DNA of 64,000 bases from Streptomyces musisoli (GCF_016741855.1 NZ_JAERRH010000001.1:558001-622000), one strand, 5' to 3'; shown: positions 8,850-19,894, counted from the stretch's first letter. Numbers and translations: made by a program. The notes: generated by a model not told the origin, from the letters alone.

Positions 8850-9101
8850 TCAGACGACGGCCGGTGCGCACCGCGCCATCAGCTCGTCCATCGACAGCCC
8901 GAGCACGCCCGCCAGCGCGGCCACCGTGAAGAAGGCCGGCGTCGGCGCCCGTCCCGTCTCGATCTTGCGGAGCGTCTCGGCCGAGACGCCCGCCTCGGCG
9001 GCGACGTCGGCCATGCTGCGGTCACCGCGCGCCTCGCGCAGCAGCCGCCCGAGCCGTTCGCCGCGCTCGCGTTCTTCGGGGGTGAGAGGGGTGCGCACCA
9101 T
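8850..9101 (-). CDS. Small XRE-family HTH regulator, divergent from map
   Basis: This 83-residue, single-domain protein has the helix-turn-helix in SMADVAAEAGVSAETLRKIE followed by TGRAPTPAFFTVAALAGVLG. It is transcribed away from the methionine aminopeptidase gene with a 54-bp shared gap containing the palindrome ATACCGGTAT. I chose ATG 9101, preceded by GGAGGG at some distance; an in-frame ATG at 9131 would add ten residues but lies inside the palindrome region. A local repressor of itself and of map is likely, by inference. Confidence 0.82.
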   Translation of the reverse strand: MVRTPLTPEERERGERLGRLLREARGDRSMADVAAEAGVSAETLRKIETGRAPTPAFFTVAALAGVLGLSMDELMARCAPAVV

Positions 9102-9122
9102 GCGCCCATTCTGCCCTCCGTC

Positions 9123-9155
9123 GATCCCCATTAAAATACCGGTATAGTAATTGGC
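9123..9155. promoter_or_regulatory. Divergent promoter/operator with ATACCGGTAT, possible leaderless start
   Basis: An AT-rich patch in otherwise GC-rich DNA holds the perfect 10-bp palindrome ATACCGGTAT (9136-9145). TATAGT at 9143-9148 ends seven bases before the map ATG at 9156, where a -10 box would place the transcript start at or next to the ATG, and no Shine-Dalgarno is seen. This predicts a leaderless map mRNA whose -10 box overlaps the palindrome. The opposite strand offers TATTTTA-like sequence for the regulator gene. Confidence 0.6.
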
Positions 9156-9932
9156 ATGGTGGAACTGAAGACGGACACGTCGATCGACGCGATGCACGCG
9201 GCGGGCCAGGTCGTGGGCCGCGCCCTGACGGCGGTACGGAAGGCGGCGCACGTCGGCGTCTCGCTGCTGGAGCTGGACGAGGTGGCCCGGGAGGTGCTGC
9301 GCGAGGCGGGCGCGTCCTCGCCCTTCCTCGGCTACCGCCCCTCCTTCGCGACGACCCCCTTCCCCGCGGTGATCTGCGCCTCGGTGAACGACGCGATCGT
9401 GCACGGCATCCCCACCGCGTACCGGCTCCGCGACGGCGACCTGCTCTCCGTCGACTGCGGCGCGGAGCTGGACGGCTGGGTCGGCGACTCGGCCGTCAGC
9501 TTCGTGGTGGGCCGCCCGCGCCCGGCGGACCTCCGGCTGATCGAGACCGCCGAGCGGGCCCTGGCGGCGGGTATCGAGGCGGCCGTGGCCGGGAACCGCG
9601 TCGGCGACATCGCGCACGCCGTCGGCCGGGTCTGCCGCACGGCGGGCTACGGCATCCCGCACGGCTTCGGCGGCCACGGCGTGGGCCGCCGCATGCACGA
9701 GGACCCCGACGTCCCCAACGAGGGCCGCCCCGGCCGGGGGCTGCCGTTGCGCCCGGGCATGGTCCTGGCCATCGAGCCCATGCTCATCGCGGGTGGCGGG
9801 GACACCTACTACGAGGCGAGCGACGGCTGGACCCTGCGCACGTCCGACGGCTCCCGGGCCGCGCACGCCGAGCACACCGTGGCGATCACGGACTCGGGCC
9901 CCCGGATCCTCACCGCCCGCGTGCCGGTCTGA
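9156..9932 (+). CDS. map: Type I methionine aminopeptidase
   Basis: This 258-residue enzyme removes the initiator methionine from nascent proteins. All metal and catalytic residues are visible: His83 (VHGIP), Asp100 (SVDCGAE), Asp111 (GDSAV), His174 (GFGGHGVGR), Glu207 (AIEPML) and Glu239 (HAEHTVAI). It lacks an N-terminal zinc-finger extension. The start is ATG 9156; transcription may be leaderless. It is paired divergently with an HTH gene, unlike the housekeeping map near secY/adk, so this is probably an accessory paralogue under dedicated control. The last codons form the first unit of a downstream 36-bp tandem array. Confidence 0.93.
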   Translation: MVELKTDTSIDAMHAAGQVVGRALTAVRKAAHVGVSLLELDEVAREVLREAGASSPFLGYRPSFATTPFPAVICASVNDAIVHGIPTAYRLRDGDLLSVDCGAELDGWVGDSAVSFVVGRPRPADLRLIETAERALAAGIEAAVAGNRVGDIAHAVGRVCRTAGYGIPHGFGGHGVGRRMHEDPDVPNEGRPGRGLPLRPGMVLAIEPMLIAGGGDTYYEASDGWTLRTSDGSRAAHAEHTVAITDSGPRILTARVPV

Positions 9933-10154
9933 AGTGGACGCGGATCGTCTCCGCCCGCGGTCCGGCTCAAGGGAGCGCGTCTTCACCGCCAGCGGTCCGG
10001 CGCAAGGGACGCGGATCCTCACCACACGCGGTCCGGATCAAAGGACGCGGGTCTCCACCGCACGCGTGCCGGCCTGAAAGGGCGCGGTCCTCACCGGGTG
10101 CGGTCCGGCCCGAGAGGACGCGGATCCTCACCGCGCGCGGTCCGGCCGAAAGGC
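9901..10154 (+). repeat. 36-bp imperfect tandem array, seven units, starting inside map
   Basis: Seven units run head to tail: 9901-9938, 9939-9974, 9975-10009, 10010-10045, 10046-10082, 10083-10118 and 10119-10154 (35-38 bp, mostly 36). The shared frame reads CGCGGATCCTCACCG, then CACGCGGTCCGG, then a TCAAGGGA-like end. Unit 1 is the 3' end of map, including its TGA stop; later units carry CAA, TGA, CGA or GAA at that position. The rest of the 9933-10353 gap shows no gene I can support; it ends with the ribosome site of the Clp gene. Confidence 0.85.
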
Positions 10155-10353
10155 CGTGGGGCCGCGCAGGCGTGCGGTCCCGCCACCGGGGGCAAGGGGC
10201 CACCGCGCGGACCCGCGGCCACCCGGCGGGCACGGGTGCCCGCCCCGCCGGGCGAACATGCCCGCCCCCTCGGATCGTGTCATCGTGGGCATGAGCAACC
10301 CACCCCCGGGTTACCCGGTCGCTCCGCATGTCGTCAGCGAAGGAACCCACGCC

Positions 10354-12891
<2,538 letters not shown>

Positions 12892-12895
12892 CACC

Positions 12896-12921
12896 GGACG
12901 CGCCCACCGGTGGGCGCGTCC
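12896..12921. terminator. Bidirectional terminator-like palindrome
   Basis: A perfect 26-bp self-complementary sequence (arms GGACGCGCCCACC and its complement) starts five bases after the Clp stop codon and lies between the convergent clp and ggt genes. There is no T-tract, as is usual for Streptomyces terminators. The rest of the 126-bp gap carries three short GGGAGGC-containing direct repeats (12964-13010). Confidence 0.7.
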
Positions 12922-13017
12922 CGCCCGGGGCCCACGACCTGCCCCGCCTTCCAGCCGACTCGGCCGGCTGGGAGGCCGTTTGGGAGGCCGGCTGGGAGGC
13001 GGCGGGGCCTGCGGCCG

Positions 13018-14820
13018 CTACGGCGCCGGGTCCACCACCATCGCCGAGCCGCCGCCGCGGCGCACCTTCTCGGCCGCGGCCAGCCACTTGCCGTCCGGCA
13101 GGCGCTGGACGCCGGTCGCCGCGCCGATCTCCGGGTTCGGTTTGAAGCTGTGCCCGATGGCCTCCAGCTGCTTGCGCACGCCGCTGTCGTACAGCCCCGG
13201 TTCCAGCTCGGTCTGGGCCGCGTTGCGCTGGCTGGCACGTGGGGCGGCGATGGCGTCGACCAGCGGCAGCCGCCGGTCGAGGAACCCGGTGAGGGTCTGG
13301 AGCACGGTGGTGATGATGGTCGCGCCGCCGGGCGAGCCGAGCGCCACCACGGGCTTGCCGTGCCGGTCCAGGACGATCGTCGGGGAGATCGAGGAGCGCG
13401 GGCGCTTGCCCGGGCCCGGCAGGTTCGGGTCGTGCACGGCCGGGTTGGCCGGGGCGAAGGAGAAGTCGGTCAGCTCGTTGTTGAGCAGGAAGCCCCGGCC
13501 CGGGACGGTGATGCCGCTGCCGCCGGTCTGCTCGATGGTGAGCGTGTAGGCGACGACGTTGCCCCACTTGTCGGCCACCGTCAGGTGGGTGGTGTTCTCG
13601 CCCTCGTAGGTCGTCGGGGCCGCCGTGCCGCCCTTGCCGCAGGCCGCCAGGTGGCGGGGGTCGCCGGGCGCGAGCGGGCTGGTGAGCACCGCGTCGTCCT
13701 TGATCAGGCAGGCGCGCGAGTCGGCGAACCGCTGCGACAGGAGCTGCTTCGTGGGCACGTCCTCGAAGGCCGGGTCGCCGACCCAGCGCCCGCGGTCGGC
13801 GAAGGCGATCCGGCTCGACTCGATGAAGTGGTGCAGGTACTGCACCTCGCTCGCCTTCGAGAGGTTCGTCTTCTCCAGGATGTTGAGCGCCTCGCCGACC
13901 GTGGTGCCGCCGGAGGAGGAGGGCGCGATGGAGTACACGTCCAGACCGCGGTACGAGGTCCTGGTGGGCGCCTGGAGCTTGGCGCGGTAGACCGCGAGGT
14001 CCTTCTCGGCCAGCTTGCCGGGACGGGCGTTCCAGCCGGAGGCGGGGTCCACCGGCGGGTGTTCGACGGTCTTGACGATGTCGTCGCCGATGTCCCCGCG
14101 GTAGATCGCGCCGACGCCCTGACGGCCCAGCTGCTCGTAGGTGCGCGCGAGTTCGGGGTTCTTCAGGGTGGAGCCGACGACGGGGAGCCGTCCGTTCGGC
14201 AGGAACAGCTTCGCGGTGTCCGGGAAGTAGCGGAACCGGGTCTCGTTGGACGCGGTCTGCGAGCGGAAGGTGTCGTCCACGGTGAAGCCGTCACGGGCGA
14301 TCCTTTCGGCGGGCCCGAGCAGGGTGCCGAGCCGCCTGCTGCCCCACCGGTCGAGCGCCGTCTGCCAGGTGGCGGGCGTGCCCGGGGTGCCGACGCTCAG
14401 CCCGCTGCTGACGGCGTCGGCGAAGGCGAGCGGCTTGCCGTTCTCCGTGAACAGGTCGGAGTCGGCGCTGAGCGGTGCGGTCTCGCGGCCGTCGATGGTG
14501 TGCACCGTACGCGACTTGGCGTCGTAGTAGACGAAGTAGCCGCCCCCGCCGATGCCGGCGGAGTAGGGCTCGGTCACGCCGAGCGCGGCGGCGGTGGCGA
14601 CGGCCGCGTCGACCGCGTTGCCGCCGTGCTCGAGCACCTCTATGCCTGCTGCGGAGGCGTCCGCGTCGACGCTGGCCACGGCGCCGCCGTAGCCGACGGC
14701 CACGGGCACCTTGCGGACCGTCTCGCTCGTCGTCGCGGCGGGTGGCGCCGCCGCCCCCACCGACACCACGGCGGCCGAGACCGCCAGAACCGCCAGTTTC
14801 CGCGTACCTGGACGACCCAT
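13018..14820 (-). CDS. ggt: Gamma-glutamyltransferase, secreted
   Basis: This 600-residue precursor of an N-terminal-nucleophile hydrolase transfers or hydrolyses the gamma-glutamyl group of glutathione and related peptides outside the cell. Residues 1-25 form a signal peptide (RKLAVLAVSAAVVSVGAAA). The autocleavage nucleophile is Thr410 in ENTTHLTVAD, and conserved segments GIGGGGYFVYYD and LGSPGGATI are present. Length is normal. The start is ATG 14820 behind GGGAGG; longer frames upstream add no conserved sequence. It converges on the Clp gene and is single-gene in context. Confidence 0.93.
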   Translation of the reverse strand: MGRPGTRKLAVLAVSAAVVSVGAAAPPAATTSETVRKVPVAVGYGGAVASVDADASAAGIEVLEHGGNAVDAAVATAAALGVTEPYSAGIGGGGYFVYYDAKSRTVHTIDGRETAPLSADSDLFTENGKPLAFADAVSSGLSVGTPGTPATWQTALDRWGSRRLGTLLGPAERIARDGFTVDDTFRSQTASNETRFRYFPDTAKLFLPNGRLPVVGSTLKNPELARTYEQLGRQGVGAIYRGDIGDDIVKTVEHPPVDPASGWNARPGKLAEKDLAVYRAKLQAPTRTSYRGLDVYSIAPSSSGGTTVGEALNILEKTNLSKASEVQYLHHFIESSRIAFADRGRWVGDPAFEDVPTKQLLSQRFADSRACLIKDDAVLTSPLAPGDPRHLAACGKGGTAAPTTYEGENTTHLTVADKWGNVVAYTLTIEQTGGSGITVPGRGFLLNNELTDFSFAPANPAVHDPNLPGPGKRPRSSISPTIVLDRHGKPVVALGSPGGATIITTVLQTLTGFLDRRLPLVDAIAAPRASQRNAAQTELEPGLYDSGVRKQLEAIGHSFKPNPEIGAATGVQRLPDGKWLAAAEKVRRGGGSAMVVDPAP

Positions 14821-14963
14821 GCGTACCTCCCGTCGGGACAGTCCGCGCAGCGTAACCAGATCGGTGCAGTACCGACAGTACGCCTCCGGGGGCTGCCACA
14901 CGAACGTCACACATCGAACACCGGTACGTAGGAGGTCACCGGGGACCGCTACCATGCGCGGCC

Positions 14964-15710
14964 ATGAACGACGACGTGCGCAACATCGTCCTGGGCGTCA
15001 TCGCGGCCGGCATCAGTGCCGCGCTCGGCTGGCTGGCCCGCACCTCCCTGTGGCAGCGCAGGCTGCGGCGCAGACGGGAGTTCTTCGGGCTGCCGGAGAA
15101 CTCGGAGTGCCTGCTCGTCGTCAACCGCGACCCGTCCACCGCGGAGCCGGCCGTCCATCGCTTCGACGTCTTCTCACTCCTGGAACTCTCCGCGCTGATC
15201 AAGGACTGCGGCGCGAACGTCGAGGTGGTCACCCAGGACTCGGTCCGGCAGGGATTCGGGGAGCGGACCGAATTCTGTGTGGGCGGACCGGCGTCCAACC
15301 GGCGCATGCTCGCCCACATGGCGGCGATGCTCCCCGGCGTCCAGGTGAACGTCGACGCCGAGCCCGGCCCGGACCGGGGCGCCTTCCAGATCGGCGGCGA
15401 GCGGTACCGGATGGAGCCGGGCGTCACCGAGTACGTCCTGCTCGTGCGTCTCAGCGCGAGCCGGCAGACCCGGCCGGTGTTCCTCTTCTGCGGCCAGCGG
15501 GCCATCACCAACCAGGCCGCGACCCGTTATCTCGCCCGCCACCATGAGCGGCTCCACCGCAAGTACGGCACCGGTCCGTTCGTCCTGCTGCTGAAGGTCC
15601 TCAACTCGCAGGCGTACGGCCCGGATGTGGTCGAACTGGTGGCGGACATGACGCGGACGGCGCTGCGGCCCCTCCCCCGGACGGATACCGCCGACGCGGT
15701 CGCTCAGTGA
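14964..15710 (+). CDS. Membrane-anchored conserved protein of unknown function
   Basis: I cannot assign a family. The 248-residue protein has one N-terminal membrane segment (about residues 8-27, IVLGVIAAGISAALGWLA), a basic stop-transfer run (RRLRRRR), then a soluble alpha/beta domain. Distinct motifs are LLVVNRDPS, CVGGPASNRRMLAH, EYVLLVRLS and FCGQRAITNQAATRYLARHH, ending KVLNSQAYGPDVVELVADMT. The basic residues after the segment predict that the domain is cytoplasmic. It is transcribed divergently from ggt and followed after 108 bp by a secreted hydrolase gene. Confidence 0.75.
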   Translation: MNDDVRNIVLGVIAAGISAALGWLARTSLWQRRLRRRREFFGLPENSECLLVVNRDPSTAEPAVHRFDVFSLLELSALIKDCGANVEVVTQDSVRQGFGERTEFCVGGPASNRRMLAHMAAMLPGVQVNVDAEPGPDRGAFQIGGERYRMEPGVTEYVLLVRLSASRQTRPVFLFCGQRAITNQAATRYLARHHERLHRKYGTGPFVLLLKVLNSQAYGPDVVELVADMTRTALRPLPRTDTADAVAQ

Positions 15711-15735
15711 TTCAACAATCTTTACTGGTACGTAA

Positions 15736-15787
15736 CTTACCGACGGGTTACTTGCGGTAAGGCATCAAGGTTACCGTCGGGTCACTT
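15736..15787. promoter_or_regulatory. Direct and inverted repeats upstream of the secreted hydrolase
   Basis: CTTACCGACGGGTTACTT (15736-15753) recurs as GTTACCGTCGGGTCACTT (15770-15787), 34 bp downstream with three mismatches. CTTACCG at 15736 also pairs with CGGTAAG at 15755-15761 as an inverted repeat. The cluster lies directly upstream of the CocE-like gene, overlapping its probable promoter. Two regularly spaced sites suggest binding by a dimeric regulator that is not encoded nearby. Confidence 0.55.
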
Positions 15788-15818
15788 TGCCACTGAGCCA
15801 AGTGAAGGAGTGACCCCC

Positions 15819-17384
15819 ATGGGACACGGTCGCACCACCGCGCGTACCGCCGCCGCGGGAGCCGTCTCGGCGGCGCTGATCGCCGGCACCGTCGTCGGTC
15901 TGGCCCCGGCCGCGCAGGCCTCCCCGTCCGTCCGTTTCGCCGACATCACCGGCGACGGCGGCACCGTACTGAAGGCGAACGTCGTCACGCCCGCCGGCGC
16001 GGACGACTCGCACCGCTACCCGCTCATCGTGCTGCCCACGAGCTGGGCGCTGCCGCAGGTGGAGTACCTCGCGCAGGCACAGAAGCTCGCCGACTCCGGC
16101 TATGTGGTGCTCACCTACAACGTCCGCGGATTCTGGCAGTCCGGCGGACAGATAGAAGTGGCCGGTCCGCCCGACACAGCGGACGCCTCCAAGGTCATCG
16201 ACTGGGCCCTCGCGCACACCCCGGCCGACCCCGAGCACATCGGCATGGCGGGCGTGTCGTACGGCGCCGGGATCAGCCTGCTGGCCGCCGCCCACGACAA
16301 GCGCGTCAAGGCGGTGGCCGCGCTCAGCGGTTGGGCCGACCTGATCGACTCGATCTACTCGGGCCGCACCCAGCACCTCCAGGCGGCGGCCGTGCTGGAC
16401 GGCGCGGCCACCCTCACCGGCCGCGAGAGCCCCGAACTGCGCGAGATCTTCGACAACCTGTACGCGTCCGACCTGGACACGGAACAGCAGATGATCGACT
16501 GGGGGAGGAAACGCTCCGCCGCGACCTATGTCGACCAGCTGAACAAGAACGGCGCCGCTGTCATGCTGGCCAACGCCTGGGGCGACACGGTCTTCCCGGC
16601 CAACCAGTACGCCTCCTTCTACGAGAAGCTGACCGTCCCCAAGCGGCTCCAACTGCGCCCCGGGGACCACGCGACCCCGGAGCTGACCGGCCTGTTCGGG
16701 CTGCCCAACGACGTGTGGACGGACACCGGGCGCTGGTTCGACCACTACCTCAAGGGTGCCGACAACGGCGTCGACCGCGAGCAGCCGGTCCGGCTTAAGT
16801 CCCGTAGCGCGGGGGGATACGAGGGCTACCCGGACTGGAAGTCGGTCACCGCCACCCGGAAGAAGATGGCGCTCGCCGGCTCGACCACCATCCACGCGAA
16901 CGTCGACTCCGGCGCCGACGGCGGGATCGTCTTCCTCTCCAGCATCCTGGACCAGGTCGCCCAGCTGCCGCCGATGGCCTCGATGCCGCTGCTGCCGCGC
17001 CGCTGGGCGGCCGTGTGGCAGTCGGAGCGGTCCGGCAGCACCCAGCGGGTGCGCGGCACGGCCCGCCTGCACACCAACCTCACCCCGACCGAGGAGAGCG
17101 GCACCCTCGTCGCCTACCTGTACGACGTGGGCCCGCTCGGCATCGGCAAGCTGGTCACCCACGCGCCCTACACCTGGCACGGGCGGACGCCCGGCGAACC
17201 GTTCGACGTGGACCTCGACCTGTTCTCCACGGCCTACGACGTGCCCGCCGGACACCGCCTCGCGCTGGTGGTCGACACCGTCGACCCGCTCTACGCCGAG
17301 CACAACCCGTCCGGCGCGCAGCTGACCTTCTCCTCGCCCGCGGACGACCCGTCGTACGTGTCCGTCCCTCTCGGCGAGCAGTGA
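15819..17384 (+). CDS. Secreted CocE/NonD-family alpha/beta hydrolase (X-Pro dipeptidyl-peptidase type)
   Basis: This 521-residue exported hydrolase has a Sec/Tat-like signal peptide (residues 1-35, AAGAVSAALIAGTVVGLAP, cleavage after AQA), an alpha/beta-hydrolase domain with nucleophile motif GVSYGAG, and a C-terminal jelly-roll-like domain of the S15/CocE type from about residue 340. Ester or proline-peptide hydrolysis outside the cell is likely; the substrate is unknown. GAAGGAG eight bases before ATG 15819 decides the start over the upstream GTG at 15810, which overlaps that site. Confidence 0.85.
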   Translation: MGHGRTTARTAAAGAVSAALIAGTVVGLAPAAQASPSVRFADITGDGGTVLKANVVTPAGADDSHRYPLIVLPTSWALPQVEYLAQAQKLADSGYVVLTYNVRGFWQSGGQIEVAGPPDTADASKVIDWALAHTPADPEHIGMAGVSYGAGISLLAAAHDKRVKAVAALSGWADLIDSIYSGRTQHLQAAAVLDGAATLTGRESPELREIFDNLYASDLDTEQQMIDWGRKRSAATYVDQLNKNGAAVMLANAWGDTVFPANQYASFYEKLTVPKRLQLRPGDHATPELTGLFGLPNDVWTDTGRWFDHYLKGADNGVDREQPVRLKSRSAGGYEGYPDWKSVTATRKKMALAGSTTIHANVDSGADGGIVFLSSILDQVAQLPPMASMPLLPRRWAAVWQSERSGSTQRVRGTARLHTNLTPTEESGTLVAYLYDVGPLGIGKLVTHAPYTWHGRTPGEPFDVDLDLFSTAYDVPAGHRLALVVDTVDPLYAEHNPSGAQLTFSSPADDPSYVSVPLGEQ

Positions 17385-17432
17385 TCTCCGGCTGCCGCCG
17401 GACGAGCCTGGCCCGTGTGACTGCCGCCCCCC

Positions 17433-18311
17433 TTACGGTTTCGGGGCCATGGGAGGCTCCCCGCCCGGCAGCAGCGCCCCAGGGCCGGCCGTGGCGACCG
17501 CCACGGCCTCGGTCTTGGGGCTGCGCTGCTCACGGCGGGACACCCAGCCGGCGAACCACGAGAGCAGCATGCACATCCCGATGTAGATCGGCGAGATCAC
17601 CATCACCACAGGGATGAACGGCAAATCGTAGTCGAGGTTGGAGGCGATGAGTTTCCCGGCATGGAGGAACTCCTCGTAGGTGATGAGAAAGCCGAGGGAG
17701 GTGTCCTTCAGGGCGACCACCAGCTGGCTGATGATGGCCGGCAGCATGGCGCGTACCGCCTGCGGGACCAGGACGTACGTCATGACCTGCGTCTTGCGCA
17801 TGCCGAGCGCGAACGCGGCCTCCCGCTGGCCGCGTTCGACGGCGTGCACGCCCGAGCGGAAGACCTCGGCGAGCACCGAGCCGTTGTAGAGGGTGAGTCC
17901 GGCGACCAGCGCGGGCAGCGGCTGCACCTTCAGCGCCACGAAGATGAAGAAGATCATCACGAGGACGGGCATGGCGCGGAAGAACTCCACGACGAGCGTG
18001 GCGAGCAGGCGTACCGGCCGGTGGTCCGACAGCCGGCCGGCGGCCAGCATCCCGCCGAGGGCGAGGGAGAGGACGGCCGCGAGCGCGAACGCCTTGAGGG
18101 TGTTGCCGAGCCCGCGCAGCAGCAGTTCCTGGATGCCCTGGTACTCGAACGGCATCCACTTGGTGTAGGTGAACTGGGCGGTGTCGAAGAGGAGATAGAG
18201 GATCCAGGCGACGAGCGCGAGGATGACGACGGCCGACACCGCCCCGTAGAGGGCGTGCCGCCGGCGGGTGCGCGGGCCCGGGACGTCGTAGAGCGCAGTG
18301 GCCTCGGTCAT
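17433..18311 (-). CDS. gluD: Glutamate-type ABC transporter permease GluD
   Basis: This 292-residue inner-membrane permease of the His/Glu/Gln type has about five to six membrane segments after a short cytoplasmic N-terminus, and the EAA-loop region HAVERGQREAAFALGMRKTQ. The start ATG 18311 overlaps the stop of the upstream permease gene (ATGA), so the two are translationally coupled. It is the last gene of the minus-strand gluABCD order. The C-terminal 40 residues are Pro/Gly/Ala-rich and variable. Confidence 0.88.
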   Translation of the reverse strand: MTEATALYDVPGPRTRRRHALYGAVSAVVILALVAWILYLLFDTAQFTYTKWMPFEYQGIQELLLRGLGNTLKAFALAAVLSLALGGMLAAGRLSDHRPVRLLATLVVEFFRAMPVLVMIFFIFVALKVQPLPALVAGLTLYNGSVLAEVFRSGVHAVERGQREAAFALGMRKTQVMTYVLVPQAVRAMLPAIISQLVVALKDTSLGFLITYEEFLHAGKLIASNLDYDLPFIPVVMVISPIYIGMCMLLSWFAGWVSRREQRSPKTEAVAVATAGPGALLPGGEPPMAPKP

Positions 18312-18952
18312 CGGGCCACTCCGAACTTCTGCTCCAGCACGTGGAACAGGGCGCTGATGGCGAGCGTGATGGCCAGGTAGCCGACGGCGATCCAGACGAA
18401 GGTCCAGACGACGTTGTAGCCGAGTTCGCCCAGTGTCTTGTACGTGCCGAGCAGTTCGGTGACGCTGAACGCCCCGGCGATGGCGGAGTTCTTGGCGAGG
18501 GCGATGAGGGTGGAGCCGACGGGCGGGATCACGGACCGGAACGCCTGCGGCAGCACGACCAGCGACAGGGTCTGCCCGAAGGTCATCCCGAGGCTGCGGG
18601 CCGCCTCGCCCTGCCCCGTGGGCACGGTGTTGATGCCGGAGCGCAGTGCCTCGCAGATGAAGGCCGAGGTGTAGCAGCCGAGCGCGAGGACCGCGAACAC
18701 CTCGAAGGGCAGGACGAGTCCGAACCGGGGCAGTCCGAGCAGCACCGCGAAGAACAGCAGGGTCAGCGGGGTGTTGCGCAGCACGGTGACCCACACGGTG
18801 CCGAAGATCCGCAGGGAGCCCACGGGTGCGACCCGGAAGGACGCCATCACGAATCCCAGGGCGAGGGCCAGCAGGGAGGAGTACACGGTGAGTTCGAGAG
18901 TGCCGAGGAAGCCTTCGACGTAGGTCGAGAGGTTGTCTGTCAGTACCTTCAT
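18308..18952 (-). CDS. gluC: Glutamate-type ABC transporter permease GluC
   Basis: This 214-residue permease has the first membrane segment at about residues 15-35, the EAA-type loop TVPTGQGEAARSLGMTFGQT, and a terminal segment NVVWTFVWIAVGYLAITLA. It pairs with GluD to form the channel. The start is ATG 18952, 11 bp after the substrate-binding protein gene. Substrate assignment rests on similarity of all four genes to glutamate uptake systems of actinobacteria. Confidence 0.9.
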   Translation of the reverse strand: MKVLTDNLSTYVEGFLGTLELTVYSSLLALALGFVMASFRVAPVGSLRIFGTVWVTVLRNTPLTLLFFAVLLGLPRFGLVLPFEVFAVLALGCYTSAFICEALRSGINTVPTGQGEAARSLGMTFGQTLSLVVLPQAFRSVIPPVGSTLIALAKNSAIAGAFSVTELLGTYKTLGELGYNVVWTFVWIAVGYLAITLAISALFHVLEQKFGVAR

Positions 18953-18963
18953 GCCGTCCTCGC

Positions 18964-19875
18964 TCAGCTCGCGGGGTAGCGGTCGATGGCGGGCGGGTTC
19001 GGGGCGGGCACGCCCGAGAGGCCGAGCGTGGCGTCGTAGGCCTTCTTCCAGTCGCCGTTCTTCTCGCGGGCCCGGAGCGCGTCGTCGAGGGCGAAGCGCA
19101 GGGCGTTGTCGCCGCGCGGGACGCCGATGCCGTAGGGCTCCTCGGAGAAGGGCTTGCCGGCGACCTTGAGTTCGCCGGGGGCCTTGGCCGCGTAGCCGAT
19201 GAGGATGGCGTCGTCGGTGGTCACGGCGTCGACCTGGTAGGTGAGGAGGTTGTCGACGCAGATCGAGTAGGTGTCGTAGGCGACCAGGGCCGCCTTCGGG
19301 TAGTCGGCCTTGATGCGCTGGTAGGGCGTCGAACCGGCCGCCGAGCAGACGCGTTTGCCGGCGAGGTCCCGCGGGCCGTGGATGTCGTTCTCGTCCTTGC
19401 GTACGAGGAGCGACTGGCCGGCCAGGTAGTAGGGGCCGGCGAAGCCGACGAGCTTCTTGCGGTTGTCGTTGATGGTGTAGGTGCCGACGTAGTAGTCGAT
19501 CTGGCCGTTCTGGAGGGCGGTTTCGCGGTTGGCGGAGGCGATCGTGCGGAAGCGGATCTTCTCGGGCGGGAGGCCGAGGGAGGCGGACATCATCCTGGCG
19601 ATCTCGATGTCGAAGCCGGAGTAGGTGCCGGTGGCCGGGTCCTTCTCGCCGAGGTAGGGCTGGTCCTCCTTGGCGCCGACGACGAAGTGGCCGCGCTTCT
19701 TCGCCCGGGTCCAGGCCGGGGATCCGGGCAGGGTGAAGTCCCGGACCGCCCGGTAGTGCGGGAGTCTCTCGGCCGCGGGACCCTTGCCCGGCGGGCTGCC
19801 CTCCTTGCCGCAGGCGGCGGTCGGCAGGGTGAGCAGCACGCACAGGACGCGGAACACACGTGCGGTACGGAACAC
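18964..19875 (-). CDS. gluB: Glutamate-type ABC transporter substrate-binding lipoprotein GluB
   Basis: This 303-residue extracellular solute-binding protein of the PBP2/family 3 type has a lipoprotein signal ending LTLPTAAC, so it is membrane-tethered by its lipidated cysteine. Domain motifs include TGTYSGFDIEIARMMSASLG and AVTTDDAILIGYA. I place the start at GTG 19875, eight bases after GGGGGAG; the GTG at 19884 overlaps that ribosome site. It follows the ATPase gene by 19 bp. Confidence 0.88.
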   Translation of the reverse strand: MFRTARVFRVLCVLLTLPTAACGKEGSPPGKGPAAERLPHYRAVRDFTLPGSPAWTRAKKRGHFVVGAKEDQPYLGEKDPATGTYSGFDIEIARMMSASLGLPPEKIRFRTIASANRETALQNGQIDYYVGTYTINDNRKKLVGFAGPYYLAGQSLLVRKDENDIHGPRDLAGKRVCSAAGSTPYQRIKADYPKAALVAYDTYSICVDNLLTYQVDAVTTDDAILIGYAAKAPGELKVAGKPFSEEPYGIGVPRGDNALRFALDDALRAREKNGDWKKAYDATLGLSGVPAPNPPAIDRYPAS

Positions 19876-19894
19876 GGGTCGCACTCCCCCGGGG

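Noticed and set aside
9901..10154. 36-bp repeats as a CRISPR array
   Set aside because: Units are directly adjacent with no unique spacers, are degenerate, and no cas gene is in the window. The same holds for the arrays at 59.3, 60.6 and 62.2 kb.
12964..13010. Short GGGAGGC triple repeat after the Clp gene as a regulatory element
   Set aside because: Only three imperfect copies of 14-16 bp downstream of a terminator; nothing points to function.
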